From Opitutaceae bacterium (GTDB taxonomy: Bacteria; Verrucomicrobiota; Verrucomicrobiia; Opitutales; Opitutaceae): a stretch of 64,000 bases of DNA. The notes under the pieces are model-generated. The model ran no database searches. It was given only the letters and a program-made list of their open reading frames with translations, and was not told the DNA's origin. Position 1 is the first letter of the stretch. The number at the start of each line of letters is the position of its first letter. Below, one piece after another: positions 26,733 to 36,142 of the stretch. The DNA lies in contig JANQRT010000039.1 of NCBI GenBank assembly GCA_028284385.1, positions 1 through 64,000 on the forward strand, written 5' to 3'. Both the position numbers and the translations under genes were made by a program.

Positions 26733-27773
26733 TCAGGAAAGTAAGATTCGCTTTGTGGCGGCGTCGAAAATATCCTCGCGATAGACTTGGCGAGCGACTG
26801 AATCCAGATCCGCAACGGTATTGGTTTTATCGCAAAGACCCATGCGTTGCAAAATCCAAAGCGCATCCGAGCTTCGAGGGCGATTGGCATCTCCTTCGTG
26901 AAATCGGATGAAGTCGCGCTTCTGTTCCAAGCGACCCATCCCGTAGTTGAAAGAGGGAGTCAAGCATTCCATAAGAAGACTTTCATCGCAATTGACACGC
27001 AGCCTGCCAGACAGGCAGCGAGCGACCACATCTCGATTTTCGGGACGATCGCAAAAGGCGCAGGCTTCGGTCAAGGCGGCAATTAAAGACAGATGCTCAT
27101 TAGGATGTTCCTCAGCGAAACTCTCGCGAACCATCAAAGCCTTCTCCGGGTGACTTGGAGCGATGTCCACCGAAACGGCGGGCGACCATCCCATCTCTTG
27201 GGAAATGGCTAGGCTTGGCCAAGGCTCTCCGGCGCAAAATCCATCGATAGTTCCCGCCGCTAAATTGCGACACATTTGGCTGGGCGGCAGATTGACCAGC
27301 TGCACATCTCGTTCAACATCGATACCCGAGGATGTCAGCCAGTCCCGAATAAGAAAAGCATGGGTAGAGAAGGCGTAGACTGTAGCGAAAATATACTTAC
27401 GGAAATAACGACTGTTGGCGATATCCTGCCTCAGGCTTTTGCCATCCCTCACTCCGCGCTTCCACAAGTCCCCCGATAAAACGATGGCGTTCCCTCCCTT
27501 GCTGATCTGCATTCCGGAAACGCATGGAATCCGTGACGAGTGAACGCCTAGCGTCGATGCAAAGGGCATCGGGCACAGCGCTTGAACGGCATCGAGCTCG
27601 CCGTACAACACTTTTTCTCGAATCGTGGCCCAACCCACTTCCCGACTGAGACCCACCTTCAATCCGTATTTGGAAAAGAGTCCATAGTCCGCGGCCACAA
27701 AAAAGGGGGCCGCATCCACAAGACTGATAAAACCGACTTTCAGCACGCTTCGCCCGCTCTGCAGGCGCGGCAT
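26733..27773 (-). CDS. cytoplasmic NasS-like nitrate sensor
   Basis: A 346-residue CmpA/NrtA-family protein with no signal peptide if begun at ATG 27773; a TTG frame adds 17 residues. VLKVGFISLVDAAPFFVAADYGLF starts the domain, and IDGFCAGEPWPSLAI matches the second lobe. NrtA relatives lacking a signal peptide and lying by nitrate transport genes are typically NasS, which senses nitrate/nitrite in the cytoplasm and holds the RNA-binding antiterminator NasT. No nasT is visible here; the divergent neighbour is a LysR regulator. The longest run given here is a family-like start only; the ligand is inferred. Confidence 0.7.
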   Translation of the reverse strand: MPRLQSGRSVLKVGFISLVDAAPFFVAADYGLFSKYGLKVGLSREVGWATIREKVLYGELDAVQALCPMPFASTLGVHSSRIPCVSGMQISKGGNAIVLSGDLWKRGVRDGKSLRQDIANSRYFRKYIFATVYAFSTHAFLIRDWLTSSGIDVERDVQLVNLPPSQMCRNLAAGTIDGFCAGEPWPSLAISQEMGWSPAVSVDIAPSHPEKALMVRESFAEEHPNEHLSLIAALTEACAFCDRPENRDVVARCLSGRLRVNCDESLLMECLTPSFNYGMGRLEQKRDFIRFHEGDANRPRSSDALWILQRMGLCDKTNTVADLDSVARQVYREDIFDAATKRILLS

Positions 27774-27868
27774 CCCTATCTTTTGAGAGGCGATTTCCTG
27801 ATTGAAAATGCTCACAAACCACAATCAGCCACCTTCGCGCCAACTACGGATTTTCTTGAAATAAAATA

Positions 27869-27897
27869 TTTTAATTGTTCTATGTTTTTGATTAAAA
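27869..27897. promoter_or_regulatory. dyad in the divergent NasS-like/LysR promoter region
   Basis: TTTTAAT-N15-ATTAAAA is a 7 bp inverted repeat in AT-rich DNA directly before the LysR gene and facing the NasS-like gene. LysR regulators normally bind such dyads in the space they share with a divergent target. Confidence 0.35.
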
Positions 27898-27903
27898 TTT
27901 TTC

Positions 27904-28815
27904 ATGCGAGAGGAGATTATAGACAGTCGTCAGATTCTAGCCTTCAGAACGTTGGCTAACACTGGCAGCTTCACGCAGGCCGCAAAACACCTTAACCTCA
28001 CGCAATCCGCCGTAAGCCACTCGATAAAAGCCTTAGAGGATGATCTAGGTTGCTCACTAATAAGCAGGCTGGGGCGTAAAATTCATCTCACGGAAGCGGG
28101 CGATATGTTCCTATCGTCAGCCGAGCGCATGATTCGGCAAATGCGTAATATTCGAGGCGATTTGGAGTCCTTAAGCAAGTGGGGGGCAGGTAGACTTCGT
28201 ATCGGAGCCGGCACAACGGCTTGTCGTTATATTCTCCCTACCGTCATCAGAGAGTTCAGACAGAACTTTCCAGACTGCCAATTATCAGTCATACCCGACG
28301 ACGCCAAAGAGCTGCTTGACTTGATTCGAAACAACGAGGTCGACCTTGCCTTGACCCTGGTACCGCCGGGACTCGAAGACATCGACACGCAACTCATATT
28401 TTCGGATACACTGCAATTCGCAGTCGCTCCCATGCATCCTTGGGCAAAGAAGAAACACGCGCCTCTCCACGAAGTGGAAGACCAGAACTACGTCGTCTAC
28501 AGCAAGAAGAGCTTCACTTTCGAGCTGCTTAGAAAGCACTTCCGCTCGGAAGGCCACGATCTTTCGAATGTCATTGAGCTAGGTAGCATGGAGTCGATCA
28601 AGGAGCTAGTGAAAATCGGCATCGGGGTGGGCGCCATCGCGCCCTGGGTGGCCGAAAAGGAAGTCCAAGAGGAATCGCTCTACCTCGTTGGGATGGGTAG
28701 AAAAAAGCTGCGACGCGACTGGGGCGTTTGCTACATGCGAAGCCGCAAACTCTCCCTAATGGAGGAAACGTTTATCGGACTTTGCGAAAGCGTATGCGAA
28801 GGCTTGTTACAATAA
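27904..28815 (+). CDS. LysR-family transcription regulator
   Basis: A 303-residue LysR protein of standard length. The N-terminal helix-turn-helix is FRTLANTGSFTQAAKHLNLT then QSAVSHSIKALE (residues about 10-45), and the remainder is the periplasmic-binding-like effector domain, with RLRIGAGTTACRYILP near 97. It is divergent from the NasS-like gene and about 80-130 bp from it, so it probably controls that gene and perhaps the nitrate transporter. CbbR/CmpR-like regulators of carbon and nitrogen uptake are of this type. The effector is unknown. Confidence 0.88.
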   Translation: MREEIIDSRQILAFRTLANTGSFTQAAKHLNLTQSAVSHSIKALEDDLGCSLISRLGRKIHLTEAGDMFLSSAERMIRQMRNIRGDLESLSKWGAGRLRIGAGTTACRYILPTVIREFRQNFPDCQLSVIPDDAKELLDLIRNNEVDLALTLVPPGLEDIDTQLIFSDTLQFAVAPMHPWAKKKHAPLHEVEDQNYVVYSKKSFTFELLRKHFRSEGHDLSNVIELGSMESIKELVKIGIGVGAIAPWVAEKEVQEESLYLVGMGRKKLRRDWGVCYMRSRKLSLMEETFIGLCESVCEGLLQ

Positions 28816-28964
28816 GCCTTCTCCAAAGCGACTGCTAACCAATAGAATTCTGGTTCGAAATCCCCTCTCTACCTTCTTATTGATCTTTCGGCTCAACTAG
28901 ACTTAATTGACTGCCGAAGAAAAACTTTAGGCCTAGGCAAATTTCTTAATCACAAAACACGCAT

Positions 28965-30092
28965 ATGGCATTCTGGGATAAACTCAAGGGAGAGCTCATC
29001 GATATCATCGAGTGGCTCGACGAAACCAACAACACGATGGTTCGCCGCTTCGAGCGGTACGGAAATGAAATCAAATATGGAGCCAGGCTTGTCGTCAGGG
29101 AAGGACAAGCCGCCCTCTTCGTAAACGAAGGGAAGCTGGCCGACGTATTCCAGCCAGGCACTTACACGCTGGAGACGCAAAATCTTCCGATACTTTCAAC
29201 CCTGCTCGGCTGGAAGCACGGCTTCGAAAGCCCATTCAAAGCGGAAGTCTACTTTGTAAGCACCCGGCGATTCGTCGATCAGAAATGGGGTACCAAGAAT
29301 CCCATTACACTACGAGACGCCGAATTCGGACCGGTTCGTCTACGAGCGTTTGGCACCTATGGGATTCGCGTCGACGATCCCACCGTTTTTCTTCGCGAAG
29401 TCGTCGGAACCGACGGCAACTTTACAACGGAGGAAATCACCAGCCAGCTACGCAACCTCATTGTATCCAGATTTTCCGACTCACTAGGCGAAAGCAAGAT
29501 CCCGGTACTCGACTTGGCGGCCAACTACCAGGAACTGGGAGACTTTGTGAACGAAAGGATAGCGACCGAGTTCAAGGACTATGGTATCGAACTAACCAAA
29601 CTCCTCGTCGAAAACATCTCCCTTCCCCCCGCGGTCGAAGAGGCTCTCGACAAGCGCTCCAGCATGGGCGTGATAGGAAACTTGGACCAGTACACCAAAT
29701 TCCAGGCGGCCAGCGCCATGGAAGCGGCTGCCAACAATCCATCTGGAGGAGGAGCCGCGGAAGGAATGGGGCTTGGCATGGGATTCGCCATGGCGGGCCA
29801 AATGGCCAATGCCATGCAAGGAGCGAATACAGGAGCGCAGCCGCCCGCAACGCCCCCTCCCCCGCCAGCTCCCATCGCTTATCACGTAGCCGTCAATGGG
29901 CAAACAACGGGTCCTTTCGATTTGAATACGCTCAAGAGCCAAGTCCAAGCCGGAACCTTCACCAAAGACAGTCTAGTCTGGAGAGATGGCATGTCGGGCT
30001 GGACTGCAGCTAGCCAAGTAGCCGAGCTAGCGAGCATCTTTACCGCTTCACCACCTCCACCTCCGCCGCCGCCTCCACCACCAGCAAGCTAA
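28965..30092 (+). CDS. SPFH-domain protein with C-terminal GYF_2 domain
   Basis: A 375-residue cytosolic protein. Residues about 20-235 are the virion-core/YdjI-type SPFH domain (ARLVVREGQAALFVNEGKLA, TYTLETQNLPILSTL, then the RLRAFGTYGIRV strand). A Gly/Ala/Met-rich linker (about 240-285) with proline run follows. A GYF_2 domain comes next (YHVAVNGQTTGPF, then LVWRDGMSGW), and the tail is a run of prolines. SPFH proteins form oligomeric scaffolds. GYF domains bind proline-rich peptides, so it might self-associate through its own tail. It is followed by a zinc-ribbon membrane protein, its usual partner. Confidence 0.8.
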   Translation: MAFWDKLKGELIDIIEWLDETNNTMVRRFERYGNEIKYGARLVVREGQAALFVNEGKLADVFQPGTYTLETQNLPILSTLLGWKHGFESPFKAEVYFVSTRRFVDQKWGTKNPITLRDAEFGPVRLRAFGTYGIRVDDPTVFLREVVGTDGNFTTEEITSQLRNLIVSRFSDSLGESKIPVLDLAANYQELGDFVNERIATEFKDYGIELTKLLVENISLPPAVEEALDKRSSMGVIGNLDQYTKFQAASAMEAAANNPSGGGAAEGMGLGMGFAMAGQMANAMQGANTGAQPPATPPPPPAPIAYHVAVNGQTTGPFDLNTLKSQVQAGTFTKDSLVWRDGMSGWTAASQVAELASIFTASPPPPPPPPPPPAS

Positions 30093-30232
30093 AGACTGCA
30101 GGTGGCCAGTTTGCAGTAGCCAGAAGTCAGTTTGAAAGAAGAGGAAACTCACTGTCCGCTCTCCGAACTCCTACTCGCAGGCCCTGCGAATTCAAACCCT
30201 CACTCTTCACCATTCATCATTCACTCTTCTAA

Positions 30233-31318
30233 ATGTCCGACCTTGATTTCGCCTGCAAGCAGTGCGGAGCGGATCTGAAATACGATCCCAAGGCATCCGC
30301 CCTCAATTGCCCCTACTGCGGCACCGAAAACGAAATTGCCACCAGTACAGACGACATCGGAGAACAGGATTTCCACGCGTTCATCAACGCTAAACAGGAA
30401 GGTCAGGAAACCTACGATGTCCAAACCGCAAAATGCGGAAGCTGCGGAGCGGAATCCACTCTTGATCCGAACGTCGTTTCCGATACGTGCCCGTTTTGTG
30501 GAGACGCCATCGTCAAGCAATCCGGTAGCCATAAGCTAATCAAACCTCAGTCTCTTCTGCCGTTTAGCGTGGCGAAGGATATAGCCAGCTCTTCATTTCG
30601 AAGCTGGTTGAATAAACTTTGGTTCGCGCCCAACAAGCTCAAGAAAATGCGGAACACGGCGGAGTCTATGCAAGGCGTTTTCCTTCCGCATTGGACCTAC
30701 GATAGCGATTGCGTGACCAGCTACATCGGGCGTCGAGGCGATTACTATTATGTCAACGAGAGTTACACGACCACCAATTCCAAAGGGCAAAGAGTGACAC
30801 GCACACGCCGCGTACGCAAAACGCGATGGTATCCAGCTCATGGAGTCGTTAAGAACCTTTTTGACGATATTCTCGTTGTGGCATCAGAATCTCTACCCAA
30901 AAAGTACGTGGAAAAGCTAGAACCTTGGGGACTGGAGAATCTCGTAAAGTTCGATCATCAATTCGCTTCCGGATTTAAAACGGAAAGCTATACCATCGAC
31001 CTGGATCAAGGTTTCGAGGATGCTCAGGACAAGATGCGTCCCATCATCGAGCAGACTATCAGGAGAGACATCGGGGGAGATACGCAGCGTATCATTAATT
31101 ACAGTACCGGCTACAAGGATATCACCTTTAAGCACATACTTCTACCCGTTTGGCTCAGTTGCTATCGCTATCAGGAAAAAGTCTATCGATTCGTAGTTAA
31201 CGCCCGTACCGGCGAGGTGCAGGGCGAAAGACCGTGGAGCGCATGGAAAATCGGCCTAGCTGCAGTCGGAGGCCTAGTCCTTATCGCAGCCATCGTGCTC
31301 CTGTTGAATAATCAATAA
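30233..31318 (+). CDS. double zinc-ribbon protein with C-terminal membrane anchor
   Basis: A 361-residue protein with two zinc ribbons: CKQCGADL/CPYCG (residues about 7-30) and CGSCGAES/CPFCG (about 67-90). A beta-rich middle part includes VFLPHWTYDSDC and the IGRRGDYYYVNESYT region, and a single hydrophobic segment closes the protein (about 338-358). It lies 140 bp after the SPFH-GYF gene; the pair recurs in many bacteria and is thought to act in membrane or stress structures, but the role is not established. The intergenic part has no gene. Confidence 0.75.
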   Translation: MSDLDFACKQCGADLKYDPKASALNCPYCGTENEIATSTDDIGEQDFHAFINAKQEGQETYDVQTAKCGSCGAESTLDPNVVSDTCPFCGDAIVKQSGSHKLIKPQSLLPFSVAKDIASSSFRSWLNKLWFAPNKLKKMRNTAESMQGVFLPHWTYDSDCVTSYIGRRGDYYYVNESYTTTNSKGQRVTRTRRVRKTRWYPAHGVVKNLFDDILVVASESLPKKYVEKLEPWGLENLVKFDHQFASGFKTESYTIDLDQGFEDAQDKMRPIIEQTIRRDIGGDTQRIINYSTGYKDITFKHILLPVWLSCYRYQEKVYRFVVNARTGEVQGERPWSAWKIGLAAVGGLVLIAAIVLLLNNQ

Positions 31319-31332
31319 ATCCAAGAGACTGC

Positions 31333-32904
31333 CTAAGGCGTCAAAGCCTCTTGGTGGAGATTAACTCCCGTGGTTCCACCGGGAGCGCTTAAGTCCTCAG
31401 ACTCGAGATGAAAGTACTTATGATCATCTCCATTGTGCCTAAGCTTCCCATTCCTCGCGGAAAACCACGAGTTGAATTTGGCATGCAAGCGGGAGGCGAT
31501 TTGAGGCTTTTTATCAACCAGATTTACGACCTCAGCCCTGTCGTTGCTCAGATCATACAATTCCATTGGCCAACCGTAGGCGGATACCAGTTTATAATCG
31601 TCCTCGATGATCGCCCAATTATCGAAGAGATGCAGATACATGGCATCGTGAGGCTCGCGTAGATGTCCTTTGAATACAGGATCCAAGCTTCGCCCCGGAG
31701 GAGTGACTAGGCTTTCGCCCTGAAATTCACGGGGATAGCGTCCACTACCCAGATCCAGGAAGGTAGACATGAAATCGACGATGTGGCCGGGTTGATCGGT
31801 TACGGATCCAGGATGAACCACGCCGTCTGCCCAGGAAACTACCATGCTAGTGCAAGCGCCACCTTGATGCTGGTTACGCTTGTAGTGGCGATATGGAGCA
31901 TTGCTCAGCCAAGCCCAACCGAGTCCAGTGTTAAACTTGGAACCAGGCTTTCCAACCGTCCCGCGACGCACCCGATCGAAAGGACTGGCTCCATTATCGC
32001 TGAGAAAAATGATGAGCGTGTTGTCGAGCTGCTCAAGTTCTTCCAGTTTCCTGATCACTCTACCGATGCCTTGATCCATGCGATAAACCATAGCCGCATA
32101 GACCGCCATCCGCTCGGCTTCGAAAGCTTGACCAGCCTCGGTCAATGCATCCCAAGCTGGGATGGCTTTGGGCCTCTCCGGCATGGGCCAGTGCTGTTCG
32201 AAAATGCCAAGCTCCTTTTGCCGCTCGATTCTCTCCTGGTATAGAACATCCCAACCGACCTTGTAGCGCTCGCGAAAAAGGGCAATGTCCTCCTCCAGAG
32301 CCTGGAGGGGGGCATGGGGAGCGGTGTGAGCGAGGTACATGAAAAAAGGCTTTTCTGGATACAGATTTTTCCCTTCTTCAAGAAACTCGATGGCGAAATC
32401 GGTGTAGGCGATGGTCGCGTAGAAGCCATCCGGTCTTGGCCATGGATCGGCATCCAGACGAAAGGAGTTGTTTCCGACAAAGAAGTCGGTTCCTCCACTT
32501 AGATGCCCAAAGTAGCGATTGAAGCCGCGCTCATAAGGGTTGCCCCGAAGGTGCCACTTTCCGAGAGCATAGGTCCGATAGCCAGCATCCTGCATGGCTT
32601 CTCCAAGCGTAGGCCCTCGTCTCACTCCGAGACCCGTGTCATGCCAGTACTGACCAGACATTAGACTGGCTCGAGTTGGCTCGCATTTCCCCGAATTATA
32701 GAACTGACGAAAGCGCAGACCGTTAGCAGCCAGAGAATCAAGATAGGGCGTATCGATCTCACTGCCGAAACAACCCAAATCTGAATAGCCCATATCGTCG
32801 GCCATAATCAGCAGAATGTTCGGCCTATCATTCGAACTTGCGTAAAGCGTAGCGACAAAGGCGAAAGAACAAAGCGCTACATGCCGGACTAGGCTGATCA
32901 TCAT
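31333..32904 (-). CDS. secreted sulfatase
   Basis: A 523-residue arylsulfatase-type enzyme with a signal peptide (about residues 1-23). Metal-binding DD is in MADDMGYSDLGC, and the formylglycine motif is canonical CEPTR at residues 74-78. GKWHLRG near 113 and FLSDNGASPF near 300 also fit. It probably releases sulfate from a sulfated sugar in the periplasm. It lies convergent with the zinc-ribbon gene, 14 bp between stops, and 67 bp after the membrane transferase gene on the same strand. Confidence 0.9.
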   Translation of the reverse strand: MMISLVRHVALCSFAFVATLYASSNDRPNILLIMADDMGYSDLGCFGSEIDTPYLDSLAANGLRFRQFYNSGKCEPTRASLMSGQYWHDTGLGVRRGPTLGEAMQDAGYRTYALGKWHLRGNPYERGFNRYFGHLSGGTDFFVGNNSFRLDADPWPRPDGFYATIAYTDFAIEFLEEGKNLYPEKPFFMYLAHTAPHAPLQALEEDIALFRERYKVGWDVLYQERIERQKELGIFEQHWPMPERPKAIPAWDALTEAGQAFEAERMAVYAAMVYRMDQGIGRVIRKLEELEQLDNTLIIFLSDNGASPFDRVRRGTVGKPGSKFNTGLGWAWLSNAPYRHYKRNQHQGGACTSMVVSWADGVVHPGSVTDQPGHIVDFMSTFLDLGSGRYPREFQGESLVTPPGRSLDPVFKGHLREPHDAMYLHLFDNWAIIEDDYKLVSAYGWPMELYDLSNDRAEVVNLVDKKPQIASRLHAKFNSWFSARNGKLRHNGDDHKYFHLESEDLSAPGGTTGVNLHQEALTP

Positions 32905-32971
32905 ATGCTTAAATTTTTTGAATTAGGCCCTGTGCAGAAAGGAAACAGCGCCAGAATGAAAAAGAAACTAT

Positions 32972-34768
32972 CTAAATACCGGATACATTCCTAGTACGAT
33001 CCCAGCGAAAAATCGTCATTTTTGATTCGCCGCCGCCAAAAAATCCGCGGCCTGGCCGCGATCCTCTCAAACGCTCTCCAATTGGCGAGCCCCGGCCCCC
33101 TTGGAAGTCGCTATCAGGTCCGGGAAACAGAATTGCCTGACCACCTCCAGGACCCCGACGGCTTAGCCCCGGTAGAACCGCTTCGGGTAATTCGAAATCC
33201 GCTACTTTTTCCCATTGAAACGAGGCGTCGGCATTACGTATAGCTCGCTGAACGAGGCGTTCCGAACCGATCCAATACACGTCATTGGAGCCGGCCCACT
33301 CCGTTAAATCCGATTTGACAAGATTCATTCGTTCCTCGGGCGACAAGTTGGAATAGCGCGCCTGGCCTGCCTCAAGCTTCTCCCGCTGCATAGGGCTTGG
33401 GCGATTCGAATCGCTCTCCCCACCTCCAGAAAGAAACCGATCCATTGCTTGTCGCCTTCTTCCGGATACGAAAGTGTCGTCAGCCAGTTTCCATTTACCA
33501 GCATAATCCAACCAAGGCGACAATTGACGCCCCACAACGACGACACTTCCATCAGGAATCCGCTCGGAAATGGCGGCAAAGGCCTCAGCATTTCGCTTCG
33601 TCATCGACTCGCTTCGGGCGAGTTGAGCGACGCTTTGCGGAAGTCCTGTAGCAAGCTGAAGCAAGATCAGAGCGCTCATGAGAAGCCAGGAAGGGGTTGG
33701 CATGGTTTTGTTGATACGACTTACGAACCAAACGCCCGCAAATATGATAAGCGGGACCAGCGGAAGAAAAAACCGCAAACTCCCGCTGCCGTCACGACCT
33801 CCAGCCCAATAGTAGGCCATGTAGGCCAGAGTGAGAGGTAGAATCGAACCGACTAGCAGATAGGCATGGTGACGAGTGTATTTTCGGAAAAACAGCCACA
33901 CCATTCCCAGAAAAGCCGGAATGAACATGACACCCCAACCGGAGCTCATCAATTGTTCAAGATAGTTGACGACGTTACTCTGGAAATAGCCCAAACCGAA
34001 TCCCGTTTGCTCGTCGGTCAAACTATAGCCCGTTTTCCAAAAAGCCCCGAACGCAAGCTGATTGCGGATAAGGAGAAATAAAATGGGTATTGATGCCCCC
34101 AATACGCTTAAGCCGATACCGATAAGAGATCGACTGCCTTCGCTCTTGTAGTAAGAGAAAAGAAACGCGGCAACGCCAATGCCCACCAAGGCCTCAGGAT
34201 AACGAACTAGAGGAACGAAACCGAACAACAAGCCGCTAAAGAAAGCGGAAACGAGCGAGCCCTTGGAAGCCCATAGCTGAAGGAGCGCTACCCCACCCAT
34301 TAGCGCAACCATGGTCAAGGTGTGCGAATCGGCATTCAGGGCCCGACTATTCAAAACAGGGTTGAGAGCCAAAAGGGTTGCCGCTCCCAAGGCGTACCAA
34401 TCGCCTAGCCAAGGCCGACAGAGAAAGAACAGTAGAAGCAGAGATAGCGAGGTCAGGACGGGATTCACCCACAAAGCCGCGATCGGCCCTCCCATTTTAT
34501 GGACAATGGCGAGAACCATCGAAAAACCAGGAGGATAGCGGCTGAAAAACCGCTCGTCATCCGTCACAAGCCAGTGAACGCCAATAGCTTGGATCGGGCT
34601 TTGCGCTTCGAAAGACGTTTTGCCATGCTCCGCTAGCAGCTTCGCTTGATAGTAATAACCATGAGCATCGGGACTGGCGAAGGCTGGCTCGAATCGCATC
34701 GCGATGAGAGAAAAATGGGAGACGACCAGAAGCAGGAGGAGGATGTACGGGGTAGTTTTCTTTTCCAT
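32972..34768 (-). CDS. GT39/PMT-like membrane glycosyltransferase
   Basis: A 598-residue membrane protein if begun at ATG 34768 (a TTG frame to 34840 adds 24 residues). About ten hydrophobic segments occupy residues 8-395. The first outer loop has FASPDAHGYYYQA with an Asp, then RYPPGFSM, as in ArnT/PMT-type transferases that move a sugar from a polyprenyl phosphate donor. The C-terminal 190 residues are soluble and end with a Gly/Arg-rich tail. The acceptor is unknown. GT87-type membership is an alternative. It may be in one operon with the sulfatase downstream. Confidence 0.65.
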   Translation of the reverse strand: MEKKTTPYILLLLLVVSHFSLIAMRFEPAFASPDAHGYYYQAKLLAEHGKTSFEAQSPIQAIGVHWLVTDDERFFSRYPPGFSMVLAIVHKMGGPIAALWVNPVLTSLSLLLLFFLCRPWLGDWYALGAATLLALNPVLNSRALNADSHTLTMVALMGGVALLQLWASKGSLVSAFFSGLLFGFVPLVRYPEALVGIGVAAFLFSYYKSEGSRSLIGIGLSVLGASIPILFLLIRNQLAFGAFWKTGYSLTDEQTGFGLGYFQSNVVNYLEQLMSSGWGVMFIPAFLGMVWLFFRKYTRHHAYLLVGSILPLTLAYMAYYWAGGRDGSGSLRFFLPLVPLIIFAGVWFVSRINKTMPTPSWLLMSALILLQLATGLPQSVAQLARSESMTKRNAEAFAAISERIPDGSVVVVGRQLSPWLDYAGKWKLADDTFVSGRRRQAMDRFLSGGGESDSNRPSPMQREKLEAGQARYSNLSPEERMNLVKSDLTEWAGSNDVYWIGSERLVQRAIRNADASFQWEKVADFELPEAVLPGLSRRGPGGGQAILFPGPDSDFQGGRGSPIGERLRGSRPGRGFFGGGESKMTIFRWDRTRNVSGI

Positions 34769-35087
34769 GGGCAGAGGGGAGGAGTTGCAGAAAGAACGCG
34801 AGACATCATTATGAGGTTTCAGGAAGCCAGGCAAATGCAAAACATACCGGTCCGACTGAGACTGATTGAAGACTAACGGCTTTTCCTACCTAACTTGTAT
34901 GGAAAACCTGAACTTGCATCGAAGTTTCTTCTCATCGTATCCATTTTTTGGGTTTACGAAGAAACGTTATCAGTCCAATTTAAATGCTCGGTCAACCAGA
35001 AGAATGGAACGCTTTATCGCTTGAAGAATCCGATTGGGGATTCAAACTCATAAACAAAGCCTTTAACCCCTTAATTTTTCCTGTCCT

Positions 35088-36068
35088 ATGAACGAATCTG
35101 ATACCTCGCCCATCAATCGTCGCGATTTCGCGAAAACCGCTATTACCGCCACAGCGGTTGCAGCAACTCTCTCCAGTCTAAAAGGAGCTCACCACAAGGA
35201 GAAAAACATGCCCTCGGACGGTAAGCCGTTTACTATGAGGTTTGGACCTAATTCTCGCCATTTCAGGCAGCATGCCGGGGAAAACATTCTAGACCAGATC
35301 CAGTTCGCCTACGACCACGGATTTCGAACTTGGGAAGATAACCGCATGCCCCGGCGAGAAGTTTCAGAGCAAATCGCCATGGGTAAGCTCTTCGAGAAAC
35401 TGGGTATGGAACTCGGCGTTTTTGTCGCCTACGCGGATTTCAAGCACCCTACTCTTTCCGGTCACAGAATGGATTTTTTCCAAAGGAAGCGCGACAAGAA
35501 TGAGGTTCGCGAAATGCTCGTCGGCAAAATGAAGGAGGCCGTGGAAATCGCCAAGCGGTGTGGCACCAAGTACTGTACTATCGTACCCGGGACAATCGAT
35601 CCGAGCGTGCTACCCGAATATCAAACCGCCAACGTGGTTGAGCATCTAAAATATATGGCCGAGATCTGCGAGCCAACAGGGCTCACTATGGTGCTGGAAC
35701 CTTTGAATTATATCAACCACCCCAATTGCTTCCTTCAGCGCATCTCTCATGCCCACCAAATCTGCCAGATGGTGGATAGCCCTTCCTGTAAAATCCTCGA
35801 CGATCTATACCATCAGCAGATCACGGAAGGGAACCTGATCACGAATATGGAAGACGCCTGGGACCAGATTGCCTACATCCAGGTCGGCGATGTTCCTGGT
35901 CGCAAGGAACCGACCACTGGGGAAATAAACTACAAAAACGTTTTCAAATGGCTCCATGAAAAAGGCTATAAGGGCATTATAGGAATGGAGCATGGTATCA
36001 AGAATCAAAATACAAAGGAAGGCGAACTCGAGCTCATCCAAGCCTATCGTTCAGTGGATGTGTCGTAG
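35088..36068 (+). CDS. Tat-exported sugar isomerase/epimerase-like TIM barrel
   Basis: A 326-residue protein whose N-terminus carries a twin-arginine signal, NRRDFAK followed by an Ala/Thr-rich hydrophobic stretch, so it is probably exported folded. The rest is an AP-endonuclease-2/xylose-isomerase-like TIM barrel: KRCGTKYCTIVPGTID near 162, VLEPLNYINHPNCFL near 206 with a metal-binding Glu, and MEHGIK near the end with Glu and His. It resembles hydroxypyruvate isomerase and other barrel isomerases in Verrucomicrobiota. The sugar substrate is unknown. An esterase and glycosidase follow on the same strand. Confidence 0.75.
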   Translation: MNESDTSPINRRDFAKTAITATAVAATLSSLKGAHHKEKNMPSDGKPFTMRFGPNSRHFRQHAGENILDQIQFAYDHGFRTWEDNRMPRREVSEQIAMGKLFEKLGMELGVFVAYADFKHPTLSGHRMDFFQRKRDKNEVREMLVGKMKEAVEIAKRCGTKYCTIVPGTIDPSVLPEYQTANVVEHLKYMAEICEPTGLTMVLEPLNYINHPNCFLQRISHAHQICQMVDSPSCKILDDLYHQQITEGNLITNMEDAWDQIAYIQVGDVPGRKEPTTGEINYKNVFKWLHEKGYKGIIGMEHGIKNQNTKEGELELIQAYRSVDVS

Positions 36069-36142
36069 AGTCAGCTGAGATTATCGCAGAAGGCTAGGCT
36101 CTGCATTAGCCGTTTTTGACAACAAAGTCTTTCAGTTTCCTC

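Noticed and set aside
29285..30013. 242-residue plus-strand frame inside the SPFH-GYF gene
   Set aside because: It is Arg/Ser-rich, out of frame with a protein having clear SPFH and GYF domains, so it is not coding.
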